Below are positions 1 through 6,751 of a stretch of 8,010 nt of DNA, piece after piece. This DNA is from DASUFH01 sp036274645 (GTDB lineage: Bacteria > Acidobacteriota > Terriglobia > 20CM-2-55-15). The translations under genes were made by a program, and so were the position numbers. The stretch lies in NCBI GenBank assembly GCA_036274645.1, contig DASUFH010000398.1, positions 1 through 8,010 of the forward strand, given 5' to 3'. Within the stretch, counting starts at the first letter, position 1. Every line of letters begins with the position of its first letter. The notes under the pieces were generated by a model that saw nothing but the letters and a program-made list of their open reading frames with translations, was not told the DNA's origin and searched no databases.

Positions 1-61
1 AATCTGTCGGTGCGACATGCCTGCGGATGAGAATAGCACATGGTTGGCAAGCCAAGTTATG

Positions 62-74
62 CTGTGCGGCACAG
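62..74. promoter_or_regulatory. 13-bp perfect dyad just upstream of the M16 lipoprotein start
   Basis: The sequence CTGTGC-G-GCACAG is a perfect inverted repeat ending nine bases before the ATG at 84. A second small dyad, TTGGC-AA-GCCAA, lies at 44-55. They could be operator half-sites, or a small hairpin (five-pair stem, CGG loop) in the leader of the peptidase mRNA. I see no convincing -35/-10 pair in the 83 bases before the gene, so the promoter may lie upstream of the window. No regulator family is assigned. Inference only. Confidence 0.3.
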
Positions 75-83
75 ACGAACTTT

Positions 84-1451
84 ATGAATTTTTTGAAAAA
101 TCTGCCCTGCCGTGGCTTTCTGGCCATCGTCGTTTTGAGCGCCGTCTCGTGCCGGTCGCGAGAGCCGGACTACTCCATCCAGTTCACGGACACACGGCTG
201 AAGAATGGCATGCGGGTGATTCTTTCCGAAGACCATTCCGCGCCAACCTACTCGCTGGCGGTCGTGTACAACGCCGGGGCCCGCGACGAAAAGGCCGGAC
301 GATCCGGCTTCGCCCATCTGTTCGAGCACATGATGTTCGAAGGGTCCGAAAATGTCGGCAAGGGCGAACATTTCAGCCTGATCGAAAACAATGGTGGATC
401 GACCAACGGCAATACCACATCGGACCGTACCCTTTATTACGAGACGCTGCCAGCCAATCAGCTGGACCTCGGACTCTTCCTCGAAGCGGATCGCATGCGC
501 TCCCTGGCGATCACCGAAGCCAATTTCAGAAACCAGCTCGAGACCGTCAAGGAGGAGCGCCGCGAGAACTACGACAATCAACCCTACGGTCGCACCTACG
601 AGATCATGATGGAGACGGCGTACGACAACTACGCGTACAAACATATCGCCATCGGATCGATGGCGGACCTGAACGCGTCCAACGTCGACGATGCCCGCGC
701 GTTCTTCAAGATCTACTACGCGCCGAACAACGCCGTGCTGTCGCTCGTGGGCGATTTCAAAAGCGACGACGCTCTCGCGAAAATCAGAACGTACTTCGAG
801 GATATTCCCCAACAGCCTCCGCCACCCGCTCCGGACATGACCGAACCGCCGCAGACCGCGGAACGTCGACGGACTTACGAGGACCCGCTGGCGGACCTGA
901 CCGAAGTCGACGTCCTTTTCAAGACCCCCGCGGGAAACACGCCGGAATACTATGCGCTGGATGTGATTGCCACGATTCTCGGGAGCGGCAAGTCCTCGCG
1001 GCTGTATCAGAAGATGGTCAAGGAAAAGCAGGTGGCCCAGGAGGTCTCCGCATACGCCGATGAGCGGAGGGGACCGGGCGTGTTTGCGTTAGGCGTCACG
1101 GTCCGGCCCGACAAGGATCCCAAGGAAATCGAACGCTTGCTCTACGAAGAACTCGAGCGACTCAAGACCGAACCGGTCAAGGACTCCGAAATGGATAAGG
1201 TGCGAATGCAGGTCAAACGATACATGGTGGACCAGCAGGAGACCACCGGCGACCGGGCGCGGATGCTGGGCATGTTCGCCGTCTTCTATGACGATCCCGG
1301 ACTCATCAACTCCCTGACCTCCAAATACGCCGCCGTAACCCCGGAGCAGATCCAGCAGGTCGCCAGGGAATACTTCTCGGAAATGAACCGCACGGTCGTC
1401 ACCACCGTGCCCAAAGCCGCTGCCAGGACTGCGGCTGGAAAGGCCAACTGA
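84..1451 (+). CDS. M16B family zinc metallopeptidase, catalytic subunit, predicted lipoprotein
   Basis: This 455-residue protein is an M16 (pitrilysin/processing-peptidase) family member that should cleave peptides in the periplasm or at the outer membrane. The N-terminus is a lipoprotein signal: a charged start, a hydrophobic stretch and a lipobox-like AVSC with the lipidated Cys at residue 23. The inverted zinc motif HLFEH is at residues 78-82 (H78, E81, H82), and the third ligand is probably E158 in VKEERRE, the usual M16 spacing. A second half-domain follows (GSGKSSRLYQKM near 300-311). The substrate-binding R/Y pair normally found there is replaced by V312 and Q319. I chose ATG 84 over ATG 27 because 84 puts the signal peptide at the very N-terminus; neither has a clear Shine-Dalgarno sequence. 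The next gene starts one base after this stop and encodes the complementary subunit. The family is sure; the substrate is unknown. Confidence 0.93.
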   Translation: MNFLKNLPCRGFLAIVVLSAVSCRSREPDYSIQFTDTRLKNGMRVILSEDHSAPTYSLAVVYNAGARDEKAGRSGFAHLFEHMMFEGSENVGKGEHFSLIENNGGSTNGNTTSDRTLYYETLPANQLDLGLFLEADRMRSLAITEANFRNQLETVKEERRENYDNQPYGRTYEIMMETAYDNYAYKHIAIGSMADLNASNVDDARAFFKIYYAPNNAVLSLVGDFKSDDALAKIRTYFEDIPQQPPPPAPDMTEPPQTAERRRTYEDPLADLTEVDVLFKTPAGNTPEYYALDVIATILGSGKSSRLYQKMVKEKQVAQEVSAYADERRGPGVFALGVTVRPDKDPKEIERLLYEELERLKTEPVKDSEMDKVRMQVKRYMVDQQETTGDRARMLGMFAVFYDDPGLINSLTSKYAAVTPEQIQQVAREYFSEMNRTVVTTVPKAAARTAAGKAN

Positions 1452-1452
1452 C

Positions 1453-2955
1453 ATGCGGCGGCGCGTAATGGGGCGCGTAATCAAGATCAGCGCATTCTGG
1501 ATTGTCCTGACGCTTCTGGCGTCATCGGCAACGCCACAGGGCTCCCGGACATCCTCGGAATCCCACGGGGGAGACGCCAGCAGGGTTGAACACAAGAACC
1601 GGGCGCCGGTATCAAAGGAGCTCCTAGAGGTACGCATTCCGCGCGCCAGGGAGTTCACGCTTTCGAATGGACTGACCGTGCTGGTGATCGAAGATCATCG
1701 TCTTCCACTCGTTTCGATTCAGTACAGCATCGGCGCGGCCGGTCCGGTTTTTGAGCCGGCGGACCTGCCGGGCCTGGCGAACATCACGGCGCAGATGATG
1801 GAGGAGGGCACGAAATCGAAGACGAGCCTCCAGATCGCGGAAGCGGTGGAGAGCCTGGGCGCTTCCCTCTCGGTATCTTCGGGATATGGGTCCTACCTCC
1901 TCAGCGTTTCGGCATCCGGTCTCGCGGACAACTTCGACGCGTGGTTTGCGCTGGCGAACGACGTCCTGCTGAACCCCTCGTTTCCGAAAGACGAACTGGA
2001 CCAGCTGAAAGAACGGCTGCGGATCGGCCTGCGGCAGCAGCGGACCGACCCCGATTTCCTTGCCACCGAGCGATTCAACCGCGTGGTCTACGGGCCCCAT
2101 CCGGCGGCCAATGTCACCACGACGCTGGCCGTCATCGACGCCCTGACTCCCGAACGGCTGGCGCAATGGCACAACGAACGTCTCGCGCCACAGAACGCCA
2201 TCCTCGGAATCGCGGGCGATGTCCACGTCGATTCCCTTCTGCCCAGGCTCGAAGCCGCTCTGGCAAACTGGAAGAGGACCGCCCTTAAGGAATTGCCTCC
2301 CGCCGATCCGAAGCCTGCCGTCCACCGCGGCGTCTACGTGGTGGATCGGCCGGGCTCTGCCCAGACAAACCTTTACATGGGCAATATCGCCGTGGACCGC
2401 CGCAGCCCGGATTACTTCCCGGTGCTTGTGGCCAACCAGGCTTTCGGCGGGAACGGCTCGGCGCGTCTCTTCACGAAACTCCGGGAGGAGAAGGGATATA
2501 CGTACGGCGCCTACAGCTGGTTCATTGCCCGCAAGTATCCCGGTCCCTGGCTGGCTGCGGGTAACAGCCGGACCGACGTCACCGGACCGGCGATGGCCGA
2601 GTTCATCAACGAGATCCAGCGACTGCGGGCAGAACCCGTCACGGACCGGGAACTGGAAGACGCCAAACGCGCCATTGTGGCCAGCTTTGCCCTGTCTCTC
2701 GAGAGCAAAGACGAGCTGCTGGGCTACGCCATCACGCAGAAGATCTATGACCTGCCGGCCGATTACTGGGATACCTATCCTCAGAAAGTCAGCGCCGTGA
2801 GCGCCGCCGACGTGCGACGAGTGGCGCAGCAGTACCTGGATCCCGATACGCTGCAGGTGGTGGCCGTGGGCGCGGCCTCAGCCATCATTCCGGCAATGCG
2901 AAAGTACGGACCGGTGGAGATCTACAACGTGGAAGGAAAGAAAATCAGCCGTTGA
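1453..2955 (+). CDS. M16B family peptidase-like protein, non-zinc R/Y subunit, secreted
   Basis: This 500-residue protein has the M16 fold signature but cannot bind zinc. Where HxxEH should be, the sequence reads N110-I-T-A113-Q114, so all three motif residues are lost. The C-terminal half keeps a well-formed motif (GGNGSARLFTKLREEKGYTYG, about 332-352), including R344 and Y351, which correspond to the substrate-binding R/Y pair of M16B enzymes. The N-terminus (about residues 1-29) is a Sec signal peptide with no lipobox. ATG 1453 is preferred because GGAAAGG at 1437-1443 is nine bases upstream; ATG 1468 would be an alternative. Translation is probably coupled to the preceding gene, one base away. 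Known heterodimeric M16B enzymes, such as the Sphingomonas pair, split zinc and R/Y functions between two subunits in this way. A role as the partner of the upstream gene is inference, but well supported. Confidence 0.92.
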   Translation: MRRRVMGRVIKISAFWIVLTLLASSATPQGSRTSSESHGGDASRVEHKNRAPVSKELLEVRIPRAREFTLSNGLTVLVIEDHRLPLVSIQYSIGAAGPVFEPADLPGLANITAQMMEEGTKSKTSLQIAEAVESLGASLSVSSGYGSYLLSVSASGLADNFDAWFALANDVLLNPSFPKDELDQLKERLRIGLRQQRTDPDFLATERFNRVVYGPHPAANVTTTLAVIDALTPERLAQWHNERLAPQNAILGIAGDVHVDSLLPRLEAALANWKRTALKELPPADPKPAVHRGVYVVDRPGSAQTNLYMGNIAVDRRSPDYFPVLVANQAFGGNGSARLFTKLREEKGYTYGAYSWFIARKYPGPWLAAGNSRTDVTGPAMAEFINEIQRLRAEPVTDRELEDAKRAIVASFALSLESKDELLGYAITQKIYDLPADYWDTYPQKVSAVSAADVRRVAQQYLDPDTLQVVAVGAASAIIPAMRKYGPVEIYNVEGKKISR

Positions 2956-2979
2956 CACGATCCGCTGAGTCGGGATAAT
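2952..2979 (+). promoter_or_regulatory. Near-consensus sigma70 promoter overlapping the M16 stop codon
   Basis: TTGACA at 2952-2957 is a perfect -35 box. GATAAT at 2974-2979 matches five of six -10 positions, with a 16-bp spacer. Transcription would begin near 2986. The -35 box includes the TGA stop codon (2953-2955) of the second M16 gene, so this promoter begins a new unit right at the operon's end. It should drive the structured RNA and the DUF2934 gene downstream. It is the best promoter match I found in the window. Confidence 0.7.
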
Positions 2980-2985
2980 AGACAT

Positions 2986-3134
2986 CGGCGCGCAAATGAC
3001 ACCGAACAGTTATTTGCGAAAGAAATGGGGTCTTTGGTCCGAGGCCGAAGACAAATTCAACAACAGCGAAGTTTGCAGGCGACGAAGGCGTCCAGTCATT
3101 CCGCAATTCGGGATGTCGGACGCTTTTTCTTTTT
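2986..3134 (+). ncRNA. Candidate structured leader RNA or small RNA (about 149 nt, three hairpins)
   Basis: Between the promoter and the ribosome binding site of the DUF2934 gene the sequence folds by eye into three hairpins. Hairpin 1 pairs 2991-3000 with 3009-3018 (ten pairs, one G-U, eight-base loop). Hairpin 2 pairs 3030-3039 with 3043-3052 (ten pairs including two U-G, loop CGA). Hairpin 3 is the terminator at 3088-3123. The linker 3053-3087 looks unstructured. CGAAG recurs at 3046-3050, 3067-3071 and 3083-3087. GCAAAT at 2992-2997 could also pair with GTTTGC at 3071-3076, a possible alternative fold. A promoter, stable hairpins and an intrinsic terminator are the signature of an independent small RNA. 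Because the next gene follows without room for its own promoter, an attenuated leader or riboswitch-like element is equally possible. I do not recognise it as a known RNA family. Confidence 0.55.
3084..3134 (+). terminator. Strong intrinsic terminator directly abutting an RBS
   Basis: GCGTCC (3088-3093) pairs with GGACGC (3118-3123). After a small internal loop, CATTCCG (3097-3103) pairs with CGGGATG (3109-3115), closed by the loop CAATT. The stem is followed at once by TTTTTCTTTTT (3124-3134), and AAG at 3085-3087 can pair into the first T residues. This is a canonical Rho-independent terminator on the plus strand. It could end both the M16 operon and the short RNA starting near 2986. GAGGAG, the ribosome binding site of the DUF2934 gene, begins at the very next base (3135), so that gene must be expressed by read-through or regulated antitermination. 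Confidence 0.8.
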
Positions 3135-3145
3135 GAGGAGCTACG

Positions 3146-3475
3146 ATGCCACAAAAGAAGTCCCCAGCAAGACAGAAAGCCCCAGCGAAGCGCGCGAACG
3201 GAATTGAACCGGTGGAATCCACGCCGGCCAAGGCTGCCGCGCCACGCCGGAAGCGGGCTGCAGCGCCGTCCACTCCATCGATGGAAGGCGCTCCGAATGG
3301 GTCTGCTGCTCTGCATCACGGCGCGTCCGGTCCGGCGCCCTATGAGGAAGTCGCGTATCGAGCCTATATGCTCTGGGAACACCGCGGACGACCTGACGGT
3401 TCCCCGGACGAAGACTGGTACAGAGCGCAGGAGGAGATTCAGACTCTCCGCGTTAATCCGGGTTCCGGCCACTAG
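3146..3475 (+). CDS. Small DUF2934-domain protein with basic Ala/Pro/Lys-rich tail
   Basis: This 109-residue protein has two parts. Residues 1 to about 60 are a low-complexity, strongly basic segment rich in Lys, Arg, Ala and Pro, resembling histone-H1-like or nucleic-acid-binding tails. Residues 65-100 match the DUF2934 pattern: an alpha-helical stretch with YEEVAYRAYMLWEHRGRP followed by acidic and tryptophan residues (DEDWYRAQEEI). The molecular function of DUF2934 is not established. There is no signal peptide, so the protein is cytoplasmic. The start is well supported by GAGGAG at 3135-3140, five bases before the ATG. The gene sits behind a promoter, a structured leader and a terminator, so its expression is probably conditional. 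Nucleic-acid binding is inferred only from the basic tail. Confidence 0.85.
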   Translation: MPQKKSPARQKAPAKRANGIEPVESTPAKAAAPRRKRAAAPSTPSMEGAPNGSAALHHGASGPAPYEEVAYRAYMLWEHRGRPDGSPDEDWYRAQEEIQTLRVNPGSGH

Positions 3476-3488
3476 AAAGAAACGCCCC

Positions 3489-3533
3489 GGGATCGCTTCG
3501 GCTCGTCGACAACCGACGGTGCACGCCGATCCC
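3489..3533 (+). other. Imperfect inverted repeat after the DUF2934 gene
   Basis: GGGATCG (3489-3495) is complementary to CGATCCC (3527-3533), with an inner five-pair hairpin CGTCG-ACAAC-CGACG between them. It starts 13 bases after the DUF2934 stop codon and could protect the mRNA end or act in termination. There is no T-run, so I do not call it an intrinsic terminator. Low confidence. Confidence 0.25.
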
Positions 3534-3571
3534 TGCCCCGCTGGTTTCATGTTCGCCGGCGCCGCTTGCGC

Positions 3572-3577
3572 TATACT
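3572..3577 (+). promoter_or_regulatory. Possible -10 box for the VWFA-related gene
   Basis: TATACT matches five of six -10 positions and lies 25 bases before the ATG at 3603, so the leader would be short. The -35 region at 3549-3554 (ATGTTC) is poor, so the promoter is weak, activator-dependent or uses another sigma factor. AGGCGG at 3595-3600 could be the ribosome binding site, though it sits close to the start codon. Confidence 0.4.
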
Positions 3578-3602
3578 CGGCGTGACTTAGCTCCAGGCGG
3601 AT

Positions 3603-4733
3603 ATGAAACGGAACTGCGACGCGCCCTTCGCCCTGACGATTGCCCTGTTCGCAACTCTTGCGCTGGCTATGACTGCGCCTGCGCAAACGCCGGCCCCGGC
3701 AGCCCCGGCGAATGATCCGGGCATGGTTTTTCTCGACGTCTCCGTCGTCGACAAGAATGGCGACGCGATTCCGGAACTGACGGCCGCCAATTTCGAAATC
3801 CGCGAAGACAATGCGCGACAGCGCATCGCCTCCTTCGCAGTCGCCGACGGGCCAATCAGCATCGGGGTCTCCTGGCCTCCCAGTCTGCCCGTCGGCGATA
3901 CGCTTATTGAGCTGCTCAAAGCCAGCAACCCGGGAACCGAATTCTTCATCGTTTCCAACGACACCGTCGTCCGCTCGTTTACAACCGACATCAAACAGGC
4001 GCGGGTGGCGCTGGCGCAGGGGAACCACGAACTCTATCCGTCCGACGGTCGAGACGGAATCCGTATCGGCATGGACGTGCTCACTGAAGCATCCGCCTAT
4101 ACACGAAGAATTCTGCTGCTCCTGCGCCGGCCGCTCGCGGTCCAGATCGCCACGCCATCGGTGGATGTGCCCATCCTTGGAACCATCAAGAATCTGCCCG
4201 GCGCGGGCCGCGAAAACTCCTACGCCACGCTGATGAATTCGGCCATGCAGCAGGGGACCCAGGTTTATGCGATTCTCGTCGAGGGCACAGGCGCGGAAAA
4301 CGTGGATCTGAGCTGCCAGGGACCCAGCATCCTCGGGATCTCACCTTCCAATAACCGCGCGCCGATTCAGGTTTACCACTCCACCGAAGATGAGGGCCCG
4401 ACCTGCCAGGAACTTCCCGCCGACGACGCGGACAAGCAGGCCACGGAGGCGGAATCGCTCGATGCCCTTGCCCGGCATACCGGTGGACGGAGCTACTGGG
4501 TTACCGCGCCGGAAAAAGATGTCGTAGTCGACACCGGAGGACTGGAACTCGTTGCCTCCAGAATCTCGCGAGCGCTTCGCGTCCAGTACCGTATCGGGTA
4601 CGTTCCCACCAACACCGCGCGCGACGGCAAATGGCGGAAGGTCGAGGTCTCCGTTGTGCCGCCCAACAAAGCCATCGCGGGCGTCTGGGCCAAAGACGGT
4701 TATTACGCGCCAAAGGACAGGAAGAAGAACTGA
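3603..4733 (+). CDS. Exported VWFA-related acidobacterial-domain protein, MIDAS lost
   Basis: This 376-residue protein has a Sec signal peptide (residues 1 to about 28, APAQ region) and an Ala/Pro-rich spacer. The hallmark N-terminal module of the VWFA-related acidobacterial family follows (LDVSVVDKNGDAIPELTAANFEI, about 44-66, then EDNARQRIASF). A von Willebrand A-like domain spans about 85-330. It ends with the family's usual tail (YRIGYVPTNTARDGKWRKVEV, then KDGYYAP). In typical VWA domains the metal site is DxSxS; here the matching segment is G88-V-S-W-P92, the later conserved Thr region reads GRDGIRIG, and the usual SDGED-type strand end is LLLLRRPLAV. All metal ligands appear lost, so adhesion through a metal ion is unlikely. 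The role of this family is not established; it is probably an envelope protein-interaction module. It is convergent with rlmN across the long inverted repeat. Family confidence is high, function unknown. Confidence 0.88.
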   Translation: MKRNCDAPFALTIALFATLALAMTAPAQTPAPAAPANDPGMVFLDVSVVDKNGDAIPELTAANFEIREDNARQRIASFAVADGPISIGVSWPPSLPVGDTLIELLKASNPGTEFFIVSNDTVVRSFTTDIKQARVALAQGNHELYPSDGRDGIRIGMDVLTEASAYTRRILLLLRRPLAVQIATPSVDVPILGTIKNLPGAGRENSYATLMNSAMQQGTQVYAILVEGTGAENVDLSCQGPSILGISPSNNRAPIQVYHSTEDEGPTCQELPADDADKQATEAESLDALARHTGGRSYWVTAPEKDVVVDTGGLELVASRISRALRVQYRIGYVPTNTARDGKWRKVEVSVVPPNKAIAGVWAKDGYYAPKDRKKN

Positions 4734-4746
4734 TCCCACGCCCCCC

Positions 4747-4898
4747 GTTTTCCATTGTTCATTGCCTGTTGTCGATTGTCCGATGGACTTCTTTCGTTGT
4801 TCGTTGGCCGGTCATGGCTGTTGCGAAGGGGGGCATGGGAATGAACAATGAAAGAAGTCCATCGGACAATCGACAACAGGCAATGAACAATGGATAAC
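4747..4898. repeat. Long near-perfect inverted repeat between convergent genes
   Basis: The arms 4751-4795 and 4850-4894 are perfect reverse complements over 45 bp. Allowing two mismatches (T4750/T4895 and G4796/T4849), the arms extend to 4747-4802 and 4843-4898, 56 bp each. As plus-strand RNA two more A-U pairs form past a G-U, leaving a loop of about 34 nt (4806-4839). The perfect arms lie 17 bases past the VWFA-gene stop and 16 bases before the rlmN stop, so the element is centred between the two convergent genes. It probably blocks read-through in both directions or defines 3' ends, but neither side has a T-run, so it is not a classic intrinsic terminator. There is no obvious target-site duplication and no transposase. 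The arms have a seven-base periodicity. It could also be one copy of a dispersed intergenic repeat. Confidence 0.9.
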
Positions 4899-4910
4899 CG
4901 GCGGACACCG

Positions 4911-5942
4911 CTACGGGACACTGGCCTCAAGCCGTCTCTTCAACTGGCCGCACGCGCTCGACACATCGCCGCCCCGATTCTTCCGGATGAACGTGTGCAC
5001 ACCCCGGCTTGTCAGCGCGCGTTGAAACGCGAGGATCGCGGCATCCGACGGGCGCGAAAACGGAATCTCCGGCGCCGGATTCAACGGAATCAGATTCACC
5101 TTGACCCGCATGCCTTCGAGTAACCGGGCGAGTTCAATCGCGTCCGGCTCGGAATCGGTCAGACCTTCGATCAGGACGTACTCGAACATCACGCGTTTCT
5201 GGCGCGCGGGAGGCAGCGCGCGCGCCTCGCGCATGACGGCGTCGATGGGATACTTCCGGTTCACCGGCATCAGCGCGCTGCGCGCCTCGTTACGTGATCC
5301 CGTCAACGAAATCGACAGGTTGGGAAACAGCGGTTCGCCGGCCAGGCGGCGGATGCCCGGCACAAGACCAACCGTGGACACCGTGATCCGCGACATCGGC
5401 AGGCCCAACCCGCAACGATCCTCCAGTATGCGGATCGCGGTCATGGTTTCATCGTAGTTGTCCAGCGGCTCGCCCATGCCCATAAAGACGACGCTCACGC
5501 GGCCGGGACCACCACGCTCGCGATTGTCGCGATCAAGCGTCACCACCTGCGCCACGATTTCCGCGGCGGAAAGATTGCGCGTCAGGCCCAGTTGCGCCGT
5601 CAGGCAGAATGCGCATCCGAGAGCGCATCCCACCTGTGTCGAAATGCAGAACGTTGCGCGCTCTTCTTCAGGGATGAGCGCCGACTCCACCAGTTCTCCG
5701 TCGGCGAGGCGCAGCAGATAGCGGCGCGTTCCATCGACGGAATCGAACCTCTTGTGGATCGCCGGCAACGCGAGATCGAAACGTTCCGCCAGCCGTACTC
5801 GAAACGCGGGAGGAATCGAATCGATCTCGTCCAATCGACCCGCCCGCTCCCGGTACACGGCGCTGAAGACCCGGCCACTTCGCTGGGAACTTTCGAGGAG
5901 GTCATTCAGTTGCGATCGCGTCGCGCCGAAAAAACTTTTCAC
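4911..5942 (-). CDS. rlmN: 23S rRNA (adenine(2503)-C(2))-methyltransferase RlmN, radical SAM
   Basis: This 343-residue protein is a complete RlmN, which methylates C2 of adenine 2503 in 23S rRNA and adenine 37 of some tRNAs. It uses S-adenosylmethionine and a [4Fe-4S] cluster. The N-terminal accessory domain is present (about 1-60). The cluster motif CALGCAFC supplies C106, C110 and C113. GMGEP at 155-159 is the SAM-binding glycine motif. The two conserved cysteines of the ping-pong mechanism are likely C331 in SACGQL (methyl carrier) and C99 in TFCISTQVGC. One variation is SLTG at 212-215, where many members have SLHA. The start is GTG at 5942, with no good Shine-Dalgarno; this start gives the normal family N-terminus and there is no in-frame ATG just upstream. 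It lies 34 bases after the stop of the gene at 5977-6729, so the two are probably co-transcribed. Cfr, the C8 methylase relative, is less likely given the overall match to RlmN. Confidence 0.95.
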   Translation of the reverse strand: MKSFFGATRSQLNDLLESSQRSGRVFSAVYRERAGRLDEIDSIPPAFRVRLAERFDLALPAIHKRFDSVDGTRRYLLRLADGELVESALIPEEERATFCISTQVGCALGCAFCLTAQLGLTRNLSAAEIVAQVVTLDRDNRERGGPGRVSVVFMGMGEPLDNYDETMTAIRILEDRCGLGLPMSRITVSTVGLVPGIRRLAGEPLFPNLSISLTGSRNEARSALMPVNRKYPIDAVMREARALPPARQKRVMFEYVLIEGLTDSEPDAIELARLLEGMRVKVNLIPLNPAPEIPFSRPSDAAILAFQRALTSRGVHTFIRKNRGGDVSSACGQLKRRLEASVP

Positions 5943-5976
5943 GTCGATTACGTAAAGAAAATGGTTGTGGGGAAGA

Positions 5977-6729
5977 TCACACGTCGTCGTCCAGGTCGGG
6001 TCTATCGTAAGTTCGGCGTCGAACAGAAGACGTACTCATAAATTCACGCATTTCATCCGGGGACACGACGTCATCGGAGCCTGGAGGCGCCGAAGCAATC
6101 AGCATGGAATCGATGATGCGCCGCTTGGCTTCATCCGGAAACGGAATGGTCGCCTGATGCAGCGCGCCCTGCCACGCAACATGATCAAACGGCGCCGAAC
6201 TGTTGTTCACGACAAGGATCTGGAAAGCGCCCGGTGAAAAGCACGGAACACCGCTGATATAAGGTCGAAGCAGTTCCTCTTCAGACTGGAATATCGGATT
6301 GTGCTGCTCCATGTAGGCCTTGGGCGACATCCCCAGATCAGCCGCGCTGCTTGCGTAGTCAGCAACCGCAATGGACGAATCGACTTCACTGGGTTCATAG
6401 CCGAGAATCAGCAACGATTCATCGGGTCCACCATACAGATGCAGTCTTGTGGAATTTTGCTGATCGGCCCTCAGCCCCGACAGACAAATGAGCATATTCC
6501 CAGTCGACTTCTCGTGAACCGCCGACATGGCGATCTTGAGATCGACCATCAGCCGACGAAATTCCTGGGACGAAACGGACGCCTCGATCTTTACGAGGCA
6601 GAAGCCCGGCGCCGACAGCTCCACACGGCATACCCGTGAATAGACAGTCGACGCCAGAGAGGGCAAATCGTAGGACGACGTGCTGAGGCAGATGGAATCA
6701 GCAGGCCACCGGACAGGCACAGGATCCAT
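5977..6729 (-). CDS. Hypothetical cytoplasmic protein, upstream of rlmN
   Basis: I do not recognise this protein. From ATG 6729 it has 250 residues; an in-frame GTG at 6756 would add nine, and neither start has a clear ribosome binding site. It has no signal peptide or membrane segment. It is mixed alpha/beta, with several isolated cysteines (SICLS, RVCRVE, GFCLV, LICLS, VPCFS) and an acidic C-terminal tail ending DLDDDV. Conserved-looking blocks are STRLHLYGGPDES (about 93-105), LGMSPKAYMEQHNP (about 132-145) and WQGALHQATIPFPDEAKRR (about 186-204). The His in GALHQ followed 12 residues later by an Arg loosely resembles the distal His/Arg of Fe/2-oxoglutarate oxygenases, but no HxD motif is seen, so this is only a hint. 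By eye its GC content is somewhat lower than its neighbours. It is followed 34 bases later by rlmN on the same strand, suggesting one transcript. That it is a real gene is likely from length and position; its function is unknown. Confidence 0.7.
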   Translation of the reverse strand: MDPVPVRWPADSICLSTSSYDLPSLASTVYSRVCRVELSAPGFCLVKIEASVSSQEFRRLMVDLKIAMSAVHEKSTGNMLICLSGLRADQQNSTRLHLYGGPDESLLILGYEPSEVDSSIAVADYASSAADLGMSPKAYMEQHNPIFQSEEELLRPYISGVPCFSPGAFQILVVNNSSAPFDHVAWQGALHQATIPFPDEAKRRIIDSMLIASAPPGSDDVVSPDEMREFMSTSSVRRRTYDRPDLDDDV

Positions 6730-6751
6730 ACCGACAGCATACGAAGGTAGA

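Noticed and set aside
57..812. 251-residue minus-strand open frame opposite the M16 gene
   Set aside because: It is an antisense shadow in GC-rich DNA; its sequence resembles no domain and it lies opposite a sure gene.
17..1063. 348-residue plus-strand open frame overlapping the M16 gene
   Set aside because: It is an arginine-rich shadow in another frame; the real M16 protein with a full zinc motif covers the same bases.
3025..3207. 60-residue plus-strand open frame in the leader
   Set aside because: It runs through hairpin 2 and the terminator and overlaps the DUF2934 start in another frame, has no RBS, and its product is low-complexity.
2945..3550. 201-residue minus-strand open frame across the leader and DUF2934 gene
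   Set aside because: It overlaps the promoter, the terminator and a recognised DUF2934 gene with a good RBS, and its own product shows no domain.
4703..4930. Short open frames running through the long inverted repeat on both strands
   Set aside because: They exist only because the arms lack stop codons in those frames; the products repeat themselves because the arms are palindromic.
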